Source: Arthrobacter sp. (GTDB taxonomy: Bacteria; Actinomycetota; Actinomycetes; Actinomycetales; Micrococcaceae). Taken from it: a stretch of DNA of 64,000 bases. Under the pieces are notes generated by a model that saw only the letters and a list, made by a program, of their open reading frames with translations, made no database searches and had not been told where the DNA came from. Each line of letters begins with the position of its first letter. The stretch's first letter is position 1. Where the stretch lies: the NCBI GenBank assembly GCA_023264815.1, contig JAHFUZ010000018.1:17954-81953 (forward strand), written 5' to 3'. Shown in pieces: positions 44,825 through 52,754 of the stretch. The position numbers were made by a program, and so were the translations under genes.

Positions 44825-45916
44825 TTAGGGGACGCGGTGCAGCCACTCGTGCGTGCCGAACTTGCTGGCCACGCGCTCACGGGCGGCAGCGAGTTCGGCA
44901 CCGGTCAGTTCGGACGCGGTGGCCGCGTAGCGTTCGGCGAAGACCTCCATCATGGCGGCGATGATCTCGGTGCGCGCCAATCCGGTCTGCCGCCGGAGCG
45001 GGTCCACGCGCTTCTTCGCGCTGCGGGTGCCCTTGTCCGAGAGCTTCTCCTTGCCGATGCGCAGGACCTCCACCATTTTGTCGGCGTCGATGTCATAGCT
45101 CATGGTGACGTGGTGCAGCATGCCGCCGTTGGCGAGGCGTTTCTGCGCTGCCCCGCCGATCTTGCCCTGGTCCGTGGCGATGTCATTCAGGGGCACGTAG
45201 AAGGCTGAAATGCCGAGCTTCTCCAGGGCGGCCATCACCCAGGCGTCCAGGAACGCGTACGAGTCCGTGAAGCTGATCCCGTCCACCAGGGTCTGTGGCA
45301 GGTAGAGGGAGTACGTGATGCAGTTGCCGGCTTCCATGAACATGGCTCCCCCGCCGCTGATCCGGCGGACCACGCTGATGCCGTGGCGGGCCACCCCCTC
45401 CGGTTCCAGTTCGTTGCGGACGGACTGGAAGCTGCCGATCACCACGGAGGGCTCCTCCCAGTCCCAGAATCGGAGGGTGGGGTTGCGGCGGCCGGCACCA
45501 ACTTCCTCCGTCAGGACCTCATCCAGGGCCACGTTGAGGTGGGTGGGCAGCACCGTGGGGGCGATGATGTTCCAGTGGTGGTCGGACCAGGTCGTGGCAT
45601 GCGCCAGGGCGCGCCGGACGGCGATGGCCACGGCATCAGCCGAAAAGCCGAACAGGACGGCCCCGGGCGGCAGGGAGGCGGTGATCGCCGCAGCCAGGTC
45701 CGCCGGCGTCGTACTTTCCGGCATCCCGGCGAGGGCCCCGTTGATCTCAGGCAGCGCCTCGTCGGGCTCCAGGAAGAAGTCGCCGCTCACCGACACGCCG
45801 GCCAGGAGGCCATCCTCGACGTCCAGGTCCACGACCACCAGTTTGCCGCCGGGAACCTTGTACTCGCCATGGAAGCGGCTGGGGCGGACTTCTGCGGGGC
45901 GTGGAGTGGGCGTCAT
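44825..45916 (-). CDS. Lipoate-protein ligase A-like protein
   Basis: A 363-residue LplA/LipB-fold ligase. Residues 10-95 look like the accessory domain usually found after the catalytic domain of LplA (FHGEYKVPGGKLVVVDLDVE). The catalytic domain follows (about 115-340): LNVALDEVL, SVVIGSFQSVRNEL, VVRRISGGGAMFMEAGNCIT, and the lysine in DQGKIGGAAQKR. It may scavenge lipoate or octanoate; biotin-ligase relatives cannot be ruled out. ATG 45916 is a choice among GTG 45937, ATG 45925 and itself, favoured by AGGATGGAAAG upstream. Confidence 0.85.
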   Translation of the reverse strand: MTPTPRPAEVRPSRFHGEYKVPGGKLVVVDLDVEDGLLAGVSVSGDFFLEPDEALPEINGALAGMPESTTPADLAAAITASLPPGAVLFGFSADAVAIAVRRALAHATTWSDHHWNIIAPTVLPTHLNVALDEVLTEEVGAGRRNPTLRFWDWEEPSVVIGSFQSVRNELEPEGVARHGISVVRRISGGGAMFMEAGNCITYSLYLPQTLVDGISFTDSYAFLDAWVMAALEKLGISAFYVPLNDIATDQGKIGGAAQKRLANGGMLHHVTMSYDIDADKMVEVLRIGKEKLSDKGTRSAKKRVDPLRRQTGLARTEIIAAMMEVFAERYAATASELTGAELAAARERVASKFGTHEWLHRVP

Positions 45917-45969
45917 GCTTTCCATCCTGCCGCACACCGGGCGCGTTTACTCAACTGCCAACAACGCGA

Positions 45970-45999
45970 AAAGCCCGCACCGTTTCCGGTGCGGGCTTT
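45970..45999 (-). terminator. Terminator of rpmE2
   Basis: A 13-bp stem AAAGCCCGCACCG / CGGTGCGGGCTTT around TTTC. On the minus strand it ends in TTTT and lies 22 nt after the rpmE2 stop codon. Confidence 0.85.
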
Positions 46000-46021
46000 C
46001 CAAAGAACCTTGCGGGGTGAA

Positions 46022-46279
46022 TTACTTCTTGCCGCCGAAGCCCTTGAAGCGAGCGTTGAAGCGCTCGACGCGGCCTGCAGAGTCCATGATGCGCTGCTTG
46101 CCCGTGTAGAACGGGTGGGACTCGGAGGAGATTTCGACGTCGATGACCGGGTAGGTGTTTCCGTCTTCCCACTCGATGGTCTTCTTGGAAGACACGGTGG
46201 ACTTGGTCAGGAACTTGACGCCGGAAGCCAGGTCGTTGAAAACAACAGCTTCGTACTTCGGGTGGATATCAGACTTCAT
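46022..46279 (-). CDS. rpmE2: 50S ribosomal protein L31 type B
   Basis: An 85-residue L31 of the type that lacks the zinc-binding CxxC motifs. It starts [20 protein letters not shown] and contains the conserved [20 protein letters not shown]. Such zinc-free L31 copies usually replace the zinc-binding form under zinc shortage, with Zur control, but no Zur box was recognised upstream. AAGG lies seven nt before the ATG. A clear terminator follows. Confidence 0.96.
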   Translation of the reverse strand: MKSDIHPKYEAVVFNDLASGVKFLTKSTVSSKKTIEWEDGNTYPVIDVEISSESHPFYTGKQRIMDSAGRVERFNARFKGFGGKK

Positions 46280-46385
46280 AATGGGACCTTTGTTCGCACA
46301 ACTGGATTTTGCCAGCTGCCAGGTATGAATGGAATGGCTGGCGCCCGTCCACTGCTTGAGGCAGAAACCGCAGGACAGCCAGCTG

Positions 46386-46715
46386 TTAATAATAGCGGAT
46401 CAGCGTTGTCCCTGCGAACCGCGGGGCCGGAGTTCCCAGAACGCCTCGGCAGAGGCCGACGGCGGCGAGTGTCTCTGGACGCATGCCGGCGCCTTCGGTT
46501 CCAAGCACCAGGGCCAGCTGAGGTCCTGCGGCCAGGATTCCAGCCGCGCCCAGGGCACCTGGAAGACAGTCCCCATACTGACCCGGACGCTGCGGCGATA
46601 TGAGGACTGCATCGATGTCCAGCGCTGCTGACCGGAAAATGGCGCCGACGTTCGTAGGTGTTGCAATCTGTTCGGGAGCGAGAGCAACTGTCTGCTGGCC
46701 GAACGTACCTGCCGG
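46386..46715 (-). pseudogene. Decayed 3' fragment of a SpoU rRNA/tRNA methyltransferase gene
   Basis: A remnant whose pieces lie in two frames: TNVGAIFRSAALDIDAVL, then (other frame) YRRSVRVSMGTVFQVPWARL, then (first frame) LALVLGTEGAGMRPETLAAV, and a last piece SAEAFWELRPRG in the second frame. Compared with the complete paralogue at 48275-49168 at least three internal deletions are needed (after DAVL, after WPQ and before the end), and the N-terminal half is absent. Upstream of TNVGA the match fades near the VAVLED position, the same position where the complete gene carries its duplication. Confidence 0.85.
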
Positions 46716-46730
46716 GTTTACTGTGAGAGC

Positions 46731-48116
46731 GTGCGCGGGCGCATCGAAGCCGACTATCTGGTGGTCGGCGCTGGGACAGCGGGGATGGTCTTCACCGACC
46801 GGATCCTCGCGCATTCGGATGCCACGGTGGCGATCGTCGATCGTCGGCACGCGCCCGGGGGACACTGGCAGGACGCATATCCGTTCGTTCGGCTGCACCA
46901 GCCCGCGAACCTCTACGGCGTCGAATCCGTGCCATTCGGAGCCGACAGGCGCGACGTCAGCGGCACGAACGCAGGCCTGTACGAGCTGGCCGGCCCGAGC
47001 GAGATTTGCGCGCATTTCGAAGAGGCGATGACGCGGGTCTTCCTGCCGACCGGTCGTGTAGTCTACCTGCCCGAGTGCGAGTTCGTTGACGGGGGACGGG
47101 TCGTCTCCCGCCTGGACGGCAGCACCGTGCCCGTCACCGTGCGCCGCCGCGTGGTGGATGCCAGGTATCTTGAGGGCCGCATCCCCGCCACCTCCGCCCC
47201 GCCGTTCGCCGTGGCCGAGGGAGTCCGCTGCATCCCCACCGGTGGGCTCGCCCGGCTCACCCACCCGGCCGGACGCTTCACCGTGATCGGAGCGGGAAAG
47301 ACCGCCCTCGACACGTGTGTGTGGCTTCTTGAGCGGGGTGTGGATCCCGCCGACCTCACGTGGATCAAACCGCGCGAGGGATGGTGGCCGAATCGACGCT
47401 ACCTGCAGCCGCACGACCAAGTCGTCGAGCAGTACGTCGCGAACGCCGCCCAGATCGAGGCCATCGCCCAAGCGAAGACGGTTGACGATCTCTTCGCACG
47501 GCTCGACGAGCAGGGAATACTGCTGCGGGTCGATCCCTCCGTGCCACCCACGATGTTCCACGGCGCGATCGTCGGAGAGGCCGAGATCGCTCTCCTCCGG
47601 CAAATCGAGGATGTCGTGCGCCTCGGCCACGTGCGTGCTGTCGAGCGCCACCGCATCATCCTCGACGACGGTGTCATCCCCACGACACGCGACACGCTGC
47701 ACCTCCACTGCGCGGCGTCGGGGCTCGTCCGGCCGCCACTTCGGCCGATCTTCGAACCTGGCCGCATCACGCTTCAGCCGATGTTCTGGGGCACCGTCTC
47801 GTTCCAGTACGCGATGCTTGGCGTCGTCGAAGCCGAACTCCACGACGACGACCAGAAGAACAAGCTGTGCCGCCCGCTGCACCTCTGGGATCGGAATGTC
47901 GACTTCCTCATTGCTTACGCCGCGCTGATGGCGAACGCCCGGGCACGCGGCCAGCATCCGGCCGTGTCCGCCTGGTCGCGCACGAGCCGGCTGTATCCTT
48001 TCGCCGAGCTGGAGCGTTACGCCGACGACCCACGCATCCCTGAGGCTCGCGAGCGCAGCCGAGCCCATGCCGCCGGAGCGCTCTCCAACCTCCCCCGCCT
48101 CATCGCCTCGGCGTGA
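46731..48116 (+). CDS. FAD/NAD(P)-binding protein, monooxygenase-like
   Basis: A 461-residue flavoprotein of unknown substrate. The FAD dinucleotide motif VVGAGTAGM begins near residue 11; a second Rossmann motif (FTVIGAGKTALDTCVWLL) lies near residue 180. HAPGGHWQDAYPFVRLHQPA resembles the flavin monooxygenase region. The GTG start has TACTGT six nt upstream and a weak GAGA. Codon choice (many ATC, GTC, CTC, TCG, GAT CGT) differs from the flanking genes, suggesting transfer. It lies between two spoU copies. A 579-codon open frame on the other strand is its mirror and not a gene. Confidence 0.8.
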   Translation: MRGRIEADYLVVGAGTAGMVFTDRILAHSDATVAIVDRRHAPGGHWQDAYPFVRLHQPANLYGVESVPFGADRRDVSGTNAGLYELAGPSEICAHFEEAMTRVFLPTGRVVYLPECEFVDGGRVVSRLDGSTVPVTVRRRVVDARYLEGRIPATSAPPFAVAEGVRCIPTGGLARLTHPAGRFTVIGAGKTALDTCVWLLERGVDPADLTWIKPREGWWPNRRYLQPHDQVVEQYVANAAQIEAIAQAKTVDDLFARLDEQGILLRVDPSVPPTMFHGAIVGEAEIALLRQIEDVVRLGHVRAVERHRIILDDGVIPTTRDTLHLHCAASGLVRPPLRPIFEPGRITLQPMFWGTVSFQYAMLGVVEAELHDDDQKNKLCRPLHLWDRNVDFLIAYAALMANARARGQHPAVSAWSRTSRLYPFAELERYADDPRIPEARERSRAHAAGALSNLPRLIASA

Positions 48117-48274
48117 CCCGGCCACCGTCAGCCGGCGATCCCTGAGGGCGGTAAGACTTGTGCTGCGGGCTCGAGGCGAGGCCGGCGGCTGCGGCTTCGT
48201 GCGTGATGGGCCGGGTCACTGCGTGTCCGGGTTTGGATGGCCCTGTGGACAGGAGAGGCCTGGCGTCAGCCACA

Positions 48275-49168
48275 CTACCTGGTCGCGTAGAAGGCGACCG
48301 CCGACGAGGCAGCGACGTTGAGCGAGTCGACGCCGTTCATCATCGGAATCGTCACTCTTGCGTCGAGCAATCGGTCGGTCTCCGGCTTCAGCCCATCGCC
48401 TTCGGTTCCGAAAACCAGCACCAGGTTCTGATGATCCTGGGCCACCAGTTCATCCAGCGTGATGGCCCCCTCCCCCAAAGACATACCCGCCACGAAGTAG
48501 CCCGCATCTTTCAGCTGTTCTATTCCAGCCGGCCACGGGTCGATCCTTGTCCACGGCACCTGGAACACTGTGCCCATGCTGACCCTGATCGAGCGCCGGT
48601 ACAGCGGATCAGCACATTGTGGCGTGACCAGCACAGCATCGACGCCGATTGCCGCCGCTGACCTGAACACGGCTCCCACATTTGTATGATCGGTCAAATC
48701 CTCAAGAACCGCGATCCTTGATCGTCCATGTGCACGAACTCGAGCAGACTCTTGTACTTTGCGACCACTGACATCCGTGTGGTCCACGATGTCTTCCAGG
48801 ACTGCTACGCGGCGCGCGTTCGCCAGGAGTTCGTGGACGGGAACCGGAGCAGGCCGATGCATGGCGGCCATGGCTCCGCGGTGCAGGTGGAATCCGGTGA
48901 TTTCTTCGAGCAGCGCGGCGCTGCCAATGAAGGCCGGCACGTCCGGGTGGGTGGCCAGGACATCCTGCAGGTCATCGAGCCATTTTTCGGCAAGGAAGAA
49001 GGACCTGGGCCGGTGGCCGGCCTCGAGGGCCCGCCGCAGAACGCGGGAGGACTCGGCGATGTACATGCCTTCGGCCGGTTCGCGGAGCTTGCGAAGGTGG
49101 ACGTCCGTGAGCTGGGTGTAATCGGACACACGGGGGTCCGTCGCCGAATCAAGATAGTGGATTGTCAC
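48275..49168 (-). CDS. SpoU (TrmH) family RNA 2'-O-methyltransferase, mosaic
   Basis: SAM-dependent 2'-O-ribose methyltransferase of rRNA or tRNA, with the SPOUT trefoil-knot domain. The 297 residues are about 25 longer than usual because RVAVLEDIVDHTDV is followed by 17 odd residues and then by RIAVLEDLTDHTNVGAVFRSA, so the motif before the catalytic domain occurs twice. The knot motifs are complete: FGTEGDGL and IPMMNGVDSLNVAASSAVAFY. The half after the junction has more A/T than the N-terminal half. Start GTG 49168; no strong ribosome-binding site. It lies seven nt after the TSUP gene. Confidence 0.88.
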   Translation of the reverse strand: MTIHYLDSATDPRVSDYTQLTDVHLRKLREPAEGMYIAESSRVLRRALEAGHRPRSFFLAEKWLDDLQDVLATHPDVPAFIGSAALLEEITGFHLHRGAMAAMHRPAPVPVHELLANARRVAVLEDIVDHTDVSGRKVQESARVRAHGRSRIAVLEDLTDHTNVGAVFRSAAAIGVDAVLVTPQCADPLYRRSIRVSMGTVFQVPWTRIDPWPAGIEQLKDAGYFVAGMSLGEGAITLDELVAQDHQNLVLVFGTEGDGLKPETDRLLDARVTIPMMNGVDSLNVAASSAVAFYATR

Positions 49169-49175
49169 CGGCTGA

Positions 49176-49961
49176 TTATTTCAGCAGGTTGGCGATCATA
49201 AAGCCAAGTGCCACGAGGCCAAGGGCAAAGATCACGCCGCGCAGGACCGGCGGGGAGAGGCGGCGGCCCACCTTGGAACCGATGACGCCGCCGATCAGGG
49301 AGCTGACCGCGATGATGGCCACCACGGTCCAGTTGATACGGCCGAAGGCGAACAGCAGGTACGAAGCTGCCGCCACAATGTTGACGCCCAGCACCAGGAT
49401 GTTCTTCATGGCGTTGGCATTCTGGATGGTTCCCGCCATAAAAACGCCCAGGATGCCCACCAGGAGGATGCCCTGTGCTGCGACGAAGTATCCGCCGTAC
49501 ACGCCGGCAAGGTACACAAGCACGATCAGCAGCATGCCGTGGTTCCTGTCCTTGAGGGCGTGCTCGGGGTTCTCTTCCCGTGACCGCACCCACTGCTGGA
49601 GCCTGGGCTGGAAGACCACCATCAGCAGCGCCAGCACAATCAGGGCAGGCGCCGCGTAATGGAAGACCTTCTCCGGAAGGTGCAACAACAGCCAGGCGCC
49701 GCTGATGCCGCCCAGCAGGGACGCGGGCAGGAGCCTGAACAGCTGCCGGCCACGGCCTTTGAGTTCCTTCCGGTAGCCCCACGCACCGGCCGCGTTGCCG
49801 GCCACCAGCCCCATGGCGTTGCTGATCGAGGCTGTCACCGGGGCCACGCCCAGGGCGATCAGGACGGGGAAGGTGACCAGGGTGCCGGAACCGACGACTG
49901 CGTTGATGGTGCCGGCCCAGAGGCCGGCAAAGAACACAAGGATGCTGCTAAGAAGCTCCAA
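49176..49961 (-). CDS. TauE/SafE family sulfite exporter-like protein
   Basis: A 261-residue inner-membrane protein of the TSUP family, with two pseudo-repeats of about four helices. Signatures are GLWAGTINAVVGSGTLVTFP at the N-terminus and IAVSSLIGGVIGSKVGRRLS near the end. The substrate could be sulfite, sulfoacetate or another anion. The start codon appears to be TTG 49961, 15 nt after the ABC ATPase stop, with no clear Shine-Dalgarno site, so translation coupling is likely. Confidence 0.88.
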   Translation of the reverse strand: MELLSSILVFFAGLWAGTINAVVGSGTLVTFPVLIALGVAPVTASISNAMGLVAGNAAGAWGYRKELKGRGRQLFRLLPASLLGGISGAWLLLHLPEKVFHYAAPALIVLALLMVVFQPRLQQWVRSREENPEHALKDRNHGMLLIVLVYLAGVYGGYFVAAQGILLVGILGVFMAGTIQNANAMKNILVLGVNIVAAASYLLFAFGRINWTVVAIIAVSSLIGGVIGSKVGRRLSPPVLRGVIFALGLVALGFMIANLLK

Positions 49962-49976
49962 GGGGGCGGGACCGCG

Positions 49977-50762
49977 CTAGCGGCGTGCAGTGGCCGTATA
50001 CCGGCCGGCGTTTTCGGTGACGTCCAAGGACAGCCCGAAGGTGTTGCTGAGGTGCTCGTCGGTGAGGACGTCCTTGATGGGACCCGCGGCGACTACGCCG
50101 CCGTCGCGCAGCAGCATGGCATGGGTGAACCCTGGCGGAACCTCCTCAAGGTGGTGAGTCACCAGGACCATGGCCGGGGCCCCTTCGTCGCTGGCGAGTT
50201 CGCCGAGCTTGTGGACGAGCTCCTCGCGGCCGCCGAGGTCCAGTCCGGCGGCGGGCTCATCGAGCAGGAGCAGTTCCGGGTCGGTCATAAGCGCGCGCGC
50301 GATCTGCACGCGTTTGCGTTCCCCCTCGGAGAGCGTGGCAAAAGTTCGGTTCAGCAGCGGCCCCATGCCCCAGTCGTTCAGCAGCCGGAAGGCACGCCTT
50401 TCGTCCGGCCGCTCGTACCCCTCGCGCCAGCGGCCGGTCACGCCGTAGGCTGCGGTGACCACAACATTGAGGACATTCTCGGATTCCGGAATCTGGCTGG
50501 CCAATGCCGCTGAGGAGAGGCCGATCCGCGGACGGAGTTCGAAGACGTCCACCTGGCCCATGGTTTCGTCCAGGATTCCGGCCGTGCCGCTGCTGGGGTG
50601 AAGCCGTGCTGCCGCGATCTGCAGAAGAGTGGTTTTGCCAGCGCCGTTGGGTCCCAGAATGACCCAGCGCTCCCCTTCATTGACTTGCCAGTCAACCTTG
50701 TCCAACAGGGTCTTTTTGCCTCGGACAACGCTGACGGAAGCCATTTCAAGAACATCACTCAT
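49977..50762 (-). CDS. ABC transporter ATP-binding protein
   Basis: A 261-residue stand-alone ATPase. Walker A is GPNGAGKTT, the Q loop is nearby, the signature is LSEGERKRVQIARAL and Walker B is LLLLDEPAAGLD with the switch His in LVTHHLEEV. The DEPAAGLD signature and the FELRPRIGLSS segment are seen in the ModF-like/YlmA group of iron-related and other ATPases; no partner permease is nearby. ATG 50762 has TAGTGT seven nt upstream, a leaderless start. It precedes the TSUP gene. Confidence 0.88.
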   Translation of the reverse strand: MSDVLEMASVSVVRGKKTLLDKVDWQVNEGERWVILGPNGAGKTTLLQIAAARLHPSSGTAGILDETMGQVDVFELRPRIGLSSAALASQIPESENVLNVVVTAAYGVTGRWREGYERPDERRAFRLLNDWGMGPLLNRTFATLSEGERKRVQIARALMTDPELLLLDEPAAGLDLGGREELVHKLGELASDEGAPAMVLVTHHLEEVPPGFTHAMLLRDGGVVAAGPIKDVLTDEHLSNTFGLSLDVTENAGRYTATARR

Positions 50763-50893
50763 GGTGTAGACACTAGGACAAAATCCGGGCCGACTGATAA
50801 CCGGAACCATCCCGGTCATCCCGCGTGCATCCGCGGGCGGTGCGCAGCGCAATGAATTCGGGCCGACGTGCCGCGCTGGCTAAGATTGCAGCC
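50763..50893. promoter_or_regulatory. Divergent leaderless promoters, ABC ATPase and serB
   Basis: TAGTGT (50770-50775, minus strand) lies seven nt before the ABC ATG, and TAAGAT (50881-50886) seven nt before the serB ATG. The space between them shows no gene. No strong -35 element is seen. Confidence 0.5.
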
Positions 50894-51787
50894 ATGACTC
50901 CGAACGTAACTGCGGTCAGCTATGGCCCGAAACTGATCGACTCCGAGCTGCTGCGGCTGCGTTCCCTGTGGGCTGCGAACGGCGCCACCATGGAGTCGGA
51001 ATCGCGGGGCGGGGACACCCGTTTTGAGGTCCACACGGCCAGGCTCGCAGTCTCCGACGGCACCGCAGCCGGCGTCACCGCCCTCCGCCACGCCGTCGCG
51101 GAGGCCACCCTTGCCGGGCTGGACACGGCGATCGTTCCCACGGAGTTTCGCGAGGCACCGCGGAAATTCCTCATTATGGATGTGGACTCCACGCTGATCC
51201 AGCAGGAAGTCATTGAACTCCTTGCCGCCTATGCCGGCAAGCGCGAAGAAGTCGCGGCCGTCACGGAGGCGGCCATGCGCGGGGAACTGGACTTCGCGCA
51301 GAGCCTCCACGCGCGGGTGGCCGTGCTCGCGGGACTGCCCGCCGCCGTCGTCGAATCTGTCCGGGCTGAAGTGAAACTGAGCGAAGGGGCCGCCGAACTG
51401 GTGGCGGCATTCAAGGCGGCGGGTCACGTGGTGGCTGTGGTCTCCGGCGGTTTTAACCAGATCCTTCGTCCTATCGCGGAGGACCTTGGCCTGGACTACT
51501 GGATCGCCAACGAACTTGAAATTGTCGACGGCGCGCTGACCGGCAAGGTGCTCGGCGCGGTTATTGACCGGGCTGCCAAGGAAAAGTACTTGCGTGAATG
51601 GGCCGCCGCCGAGGGCGTGCCCATGGAACACACGATTGCCGTGGGCGACGGCGCCAACGATCTCGACATGCTCGGCGCCGCCGGGATCGGGGTGGCCTTC
51701 AACGCCAAGCCTGCTGTCCGGGCAGTGGCGGACTCAGCCATCAACATGCCCTACCTCGACGCCGTGCGGCACATCGCGGGCGTCTAG
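50894..51787 (+). CDS. serB: Phosphoserine phosphatase
   Basis: Last step of serine synthesis; a HAD-fold phosphatase of 297 residues. Motif I is IMDVDSTLIQQEVIELLA with both catalytic aspartates, motif II lies in AVVSGGFNQILRPIA, the lysine in LTGKVLG and motif III in VGDGANDLDMLGAAGIGVAF. The N-terminal 90 residues form a small domain as in other actinobacterial SerB. ATG 50894 is favoured over the longer frame by TAAGAT seven nt upstream and by the usual family length. A 28-bp hairpin follows. Confidence 0.93.
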   Translation: MTPNVTAVSYGPKLIDSELLRLRSLWAANGATMESESRGGDTRFEVHTARLAVSDGTAAGVTALRHAVAEATLAGLDTAIVPTEFREAPRKFLIMDVDSTLIQQEVIELLAAYAGKREEVAAVTEAAMRGELDFAQSLHARVAVLAGLPAAVVESVRAEVKLSEGAAELVAAFKAAGHVVAVVSGGFNQILRPIAEDLGLDYWIANELEIVDGALTGKVLGAVIDRAAKEKYLREWAAAEGVPMEHTIAVGDGANDLDMLGAAGIGVAFNAKPAVRAVADSAINMPYLDAVRHIAGV

Positions 51788-51805
51788 TGGTCCGCCGCTA
51801 AAGCA

Positions 51806-51864
51806 GCGAGAGAGCAGTTCGCGGCAGTGTTCCCTCGGAACATTGCCGCGAACTGCTCTCTCGC
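51806..51864. terminator. 28-bp hairpin between serB and SDR gene
   Basis: The arms at 51806-51833 and 51837-51864 are complementary over 28 positions with one mismatch (a G-T wobble in RNA on one strand), around a CTC loop. No T tract follows. Both convergent genes end at it. Confidence 0.6.
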
Positions 51865-51881
51865 GTTACCTGCCTCTGGCG

Positions 51882-52634
51882 TTAGTTGGCGCCCTTGCCG
51901 AAGTAGTCGGCACCGCCCGCGTACTCGGTGTGGCCGGACTCGACGTCGGCAGTAGCCATGCCTGCCACAACCTCGGCGAACTCCTCCACAGAGTAGAGCT
52001 TGCCGGCCTCGGCGCGGCGGGCTTCGATGGCGCCCGGGGTTGCGCGGTCAAGCAGCGTGGCGGTGACGGTGCCTTCGATCATGTCGCCGGAAACAACCAC
52101 CAGGCTGATGCCCTTCTCCGCCAAGTTGGGGATGAGGCCGCGCAGCGCGTCCTCGCCGGCGCGCTTGCTGCGGGCTACGGGCTCGTACGACGGCATGGTG
52201 GGCACGGTGTTGATGAAGTGGGCCTGGTGGCTGGTCACGAAGACCACGCGGGAGCCTTCCTTCATCAGCGGCACGGCAGCGTTGAGCATGTTGACCTGCG
52301 CGTCACGGTTCAGCTTCAGCGCGTAGTCCTCCTCCATACCTGTTTCCATGCCGCCGGATGCGTTGAGTACCAGGACGTCCAGCGAGCCGAAGTTTTCCAT
52401 GGCTGCGCTGGCCAGTGCCTGGACGCCGTCGAGCGTGGTCAGGTCCGCGCCCACGGCTACGGCACGGCCGCCGGCAGCTTCAATTCCGGACACTACTTTG
52501 TTGGCGCGCGGCGCCTTCTGGCGGTAGTTCACCACGACGGCGGCGCCCTCGCCCGCGAGGATCTTGGCCACTTCGGCTCCGATCCCGCGGGAGGATCCGG
52601 TCACGATGGCTGTCTTGTTCTCCAGCAGTCCCAC
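51882..52634 (-). CDS. SDR family protein with altered catalytic spacing
   Basis: A 250-residue Rossmann-fold short-chain dehydrogenase. The cofactor motif TGSSRGIG is at residues 11-18. The usual NNAG is NASGG, and the YxxxK motif is replaced by SYEPVARSK, with Lys seven residues after Tyr. It may not be a standard reductase. It lies directly downstream of fabG (120 nt) in the same direction. GTG 52634 is used because AAAGGAG lies five nt upstream; the frame is open further upstream but without similarity. Confidence 0.88.
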   Translation of the reverse strand: MGLLENKTAIVTGSSRGIGAEVAKILAGEGAAVVVNYRQKAPRANKVVSGIEAAGGRAVAVGADLTTLDGVQALASAAMENFGSLDVLVLNASGGMETGMEEDYALKLNRDAQVNMLNAAVPLMKEGSRVVFVTSHQAHFINTVPTMPSYEPVARSKRAGEDALRGLIPNLAEKGISLVVVSGDMIEGTVTATLLDRATPGAIEARRAEAGKLYSVEEFAEVVAGMATADVESGHTEYAGGADYFGKGAN

Positions 52635-52754
52635 AGGGGCTCCTTTGTTTGATACGTCCAAAATCGTTGGGGTTTGCGTTCCATCATGCCAGCGCAGGCG
52701 GCGGGTTTGGTTGTGTGACCCCCACAAAAAAGCGGAGGCAAGCTGGGCCGCCTA

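Noticed and set aside
46386..48125. A 579-codon open frame on the minus strand
   Set aside because: It is the mirror of the FAD-binding gene on the other strand. Only its last 100 codons resemble a protein, and those belong to the spoU relic.
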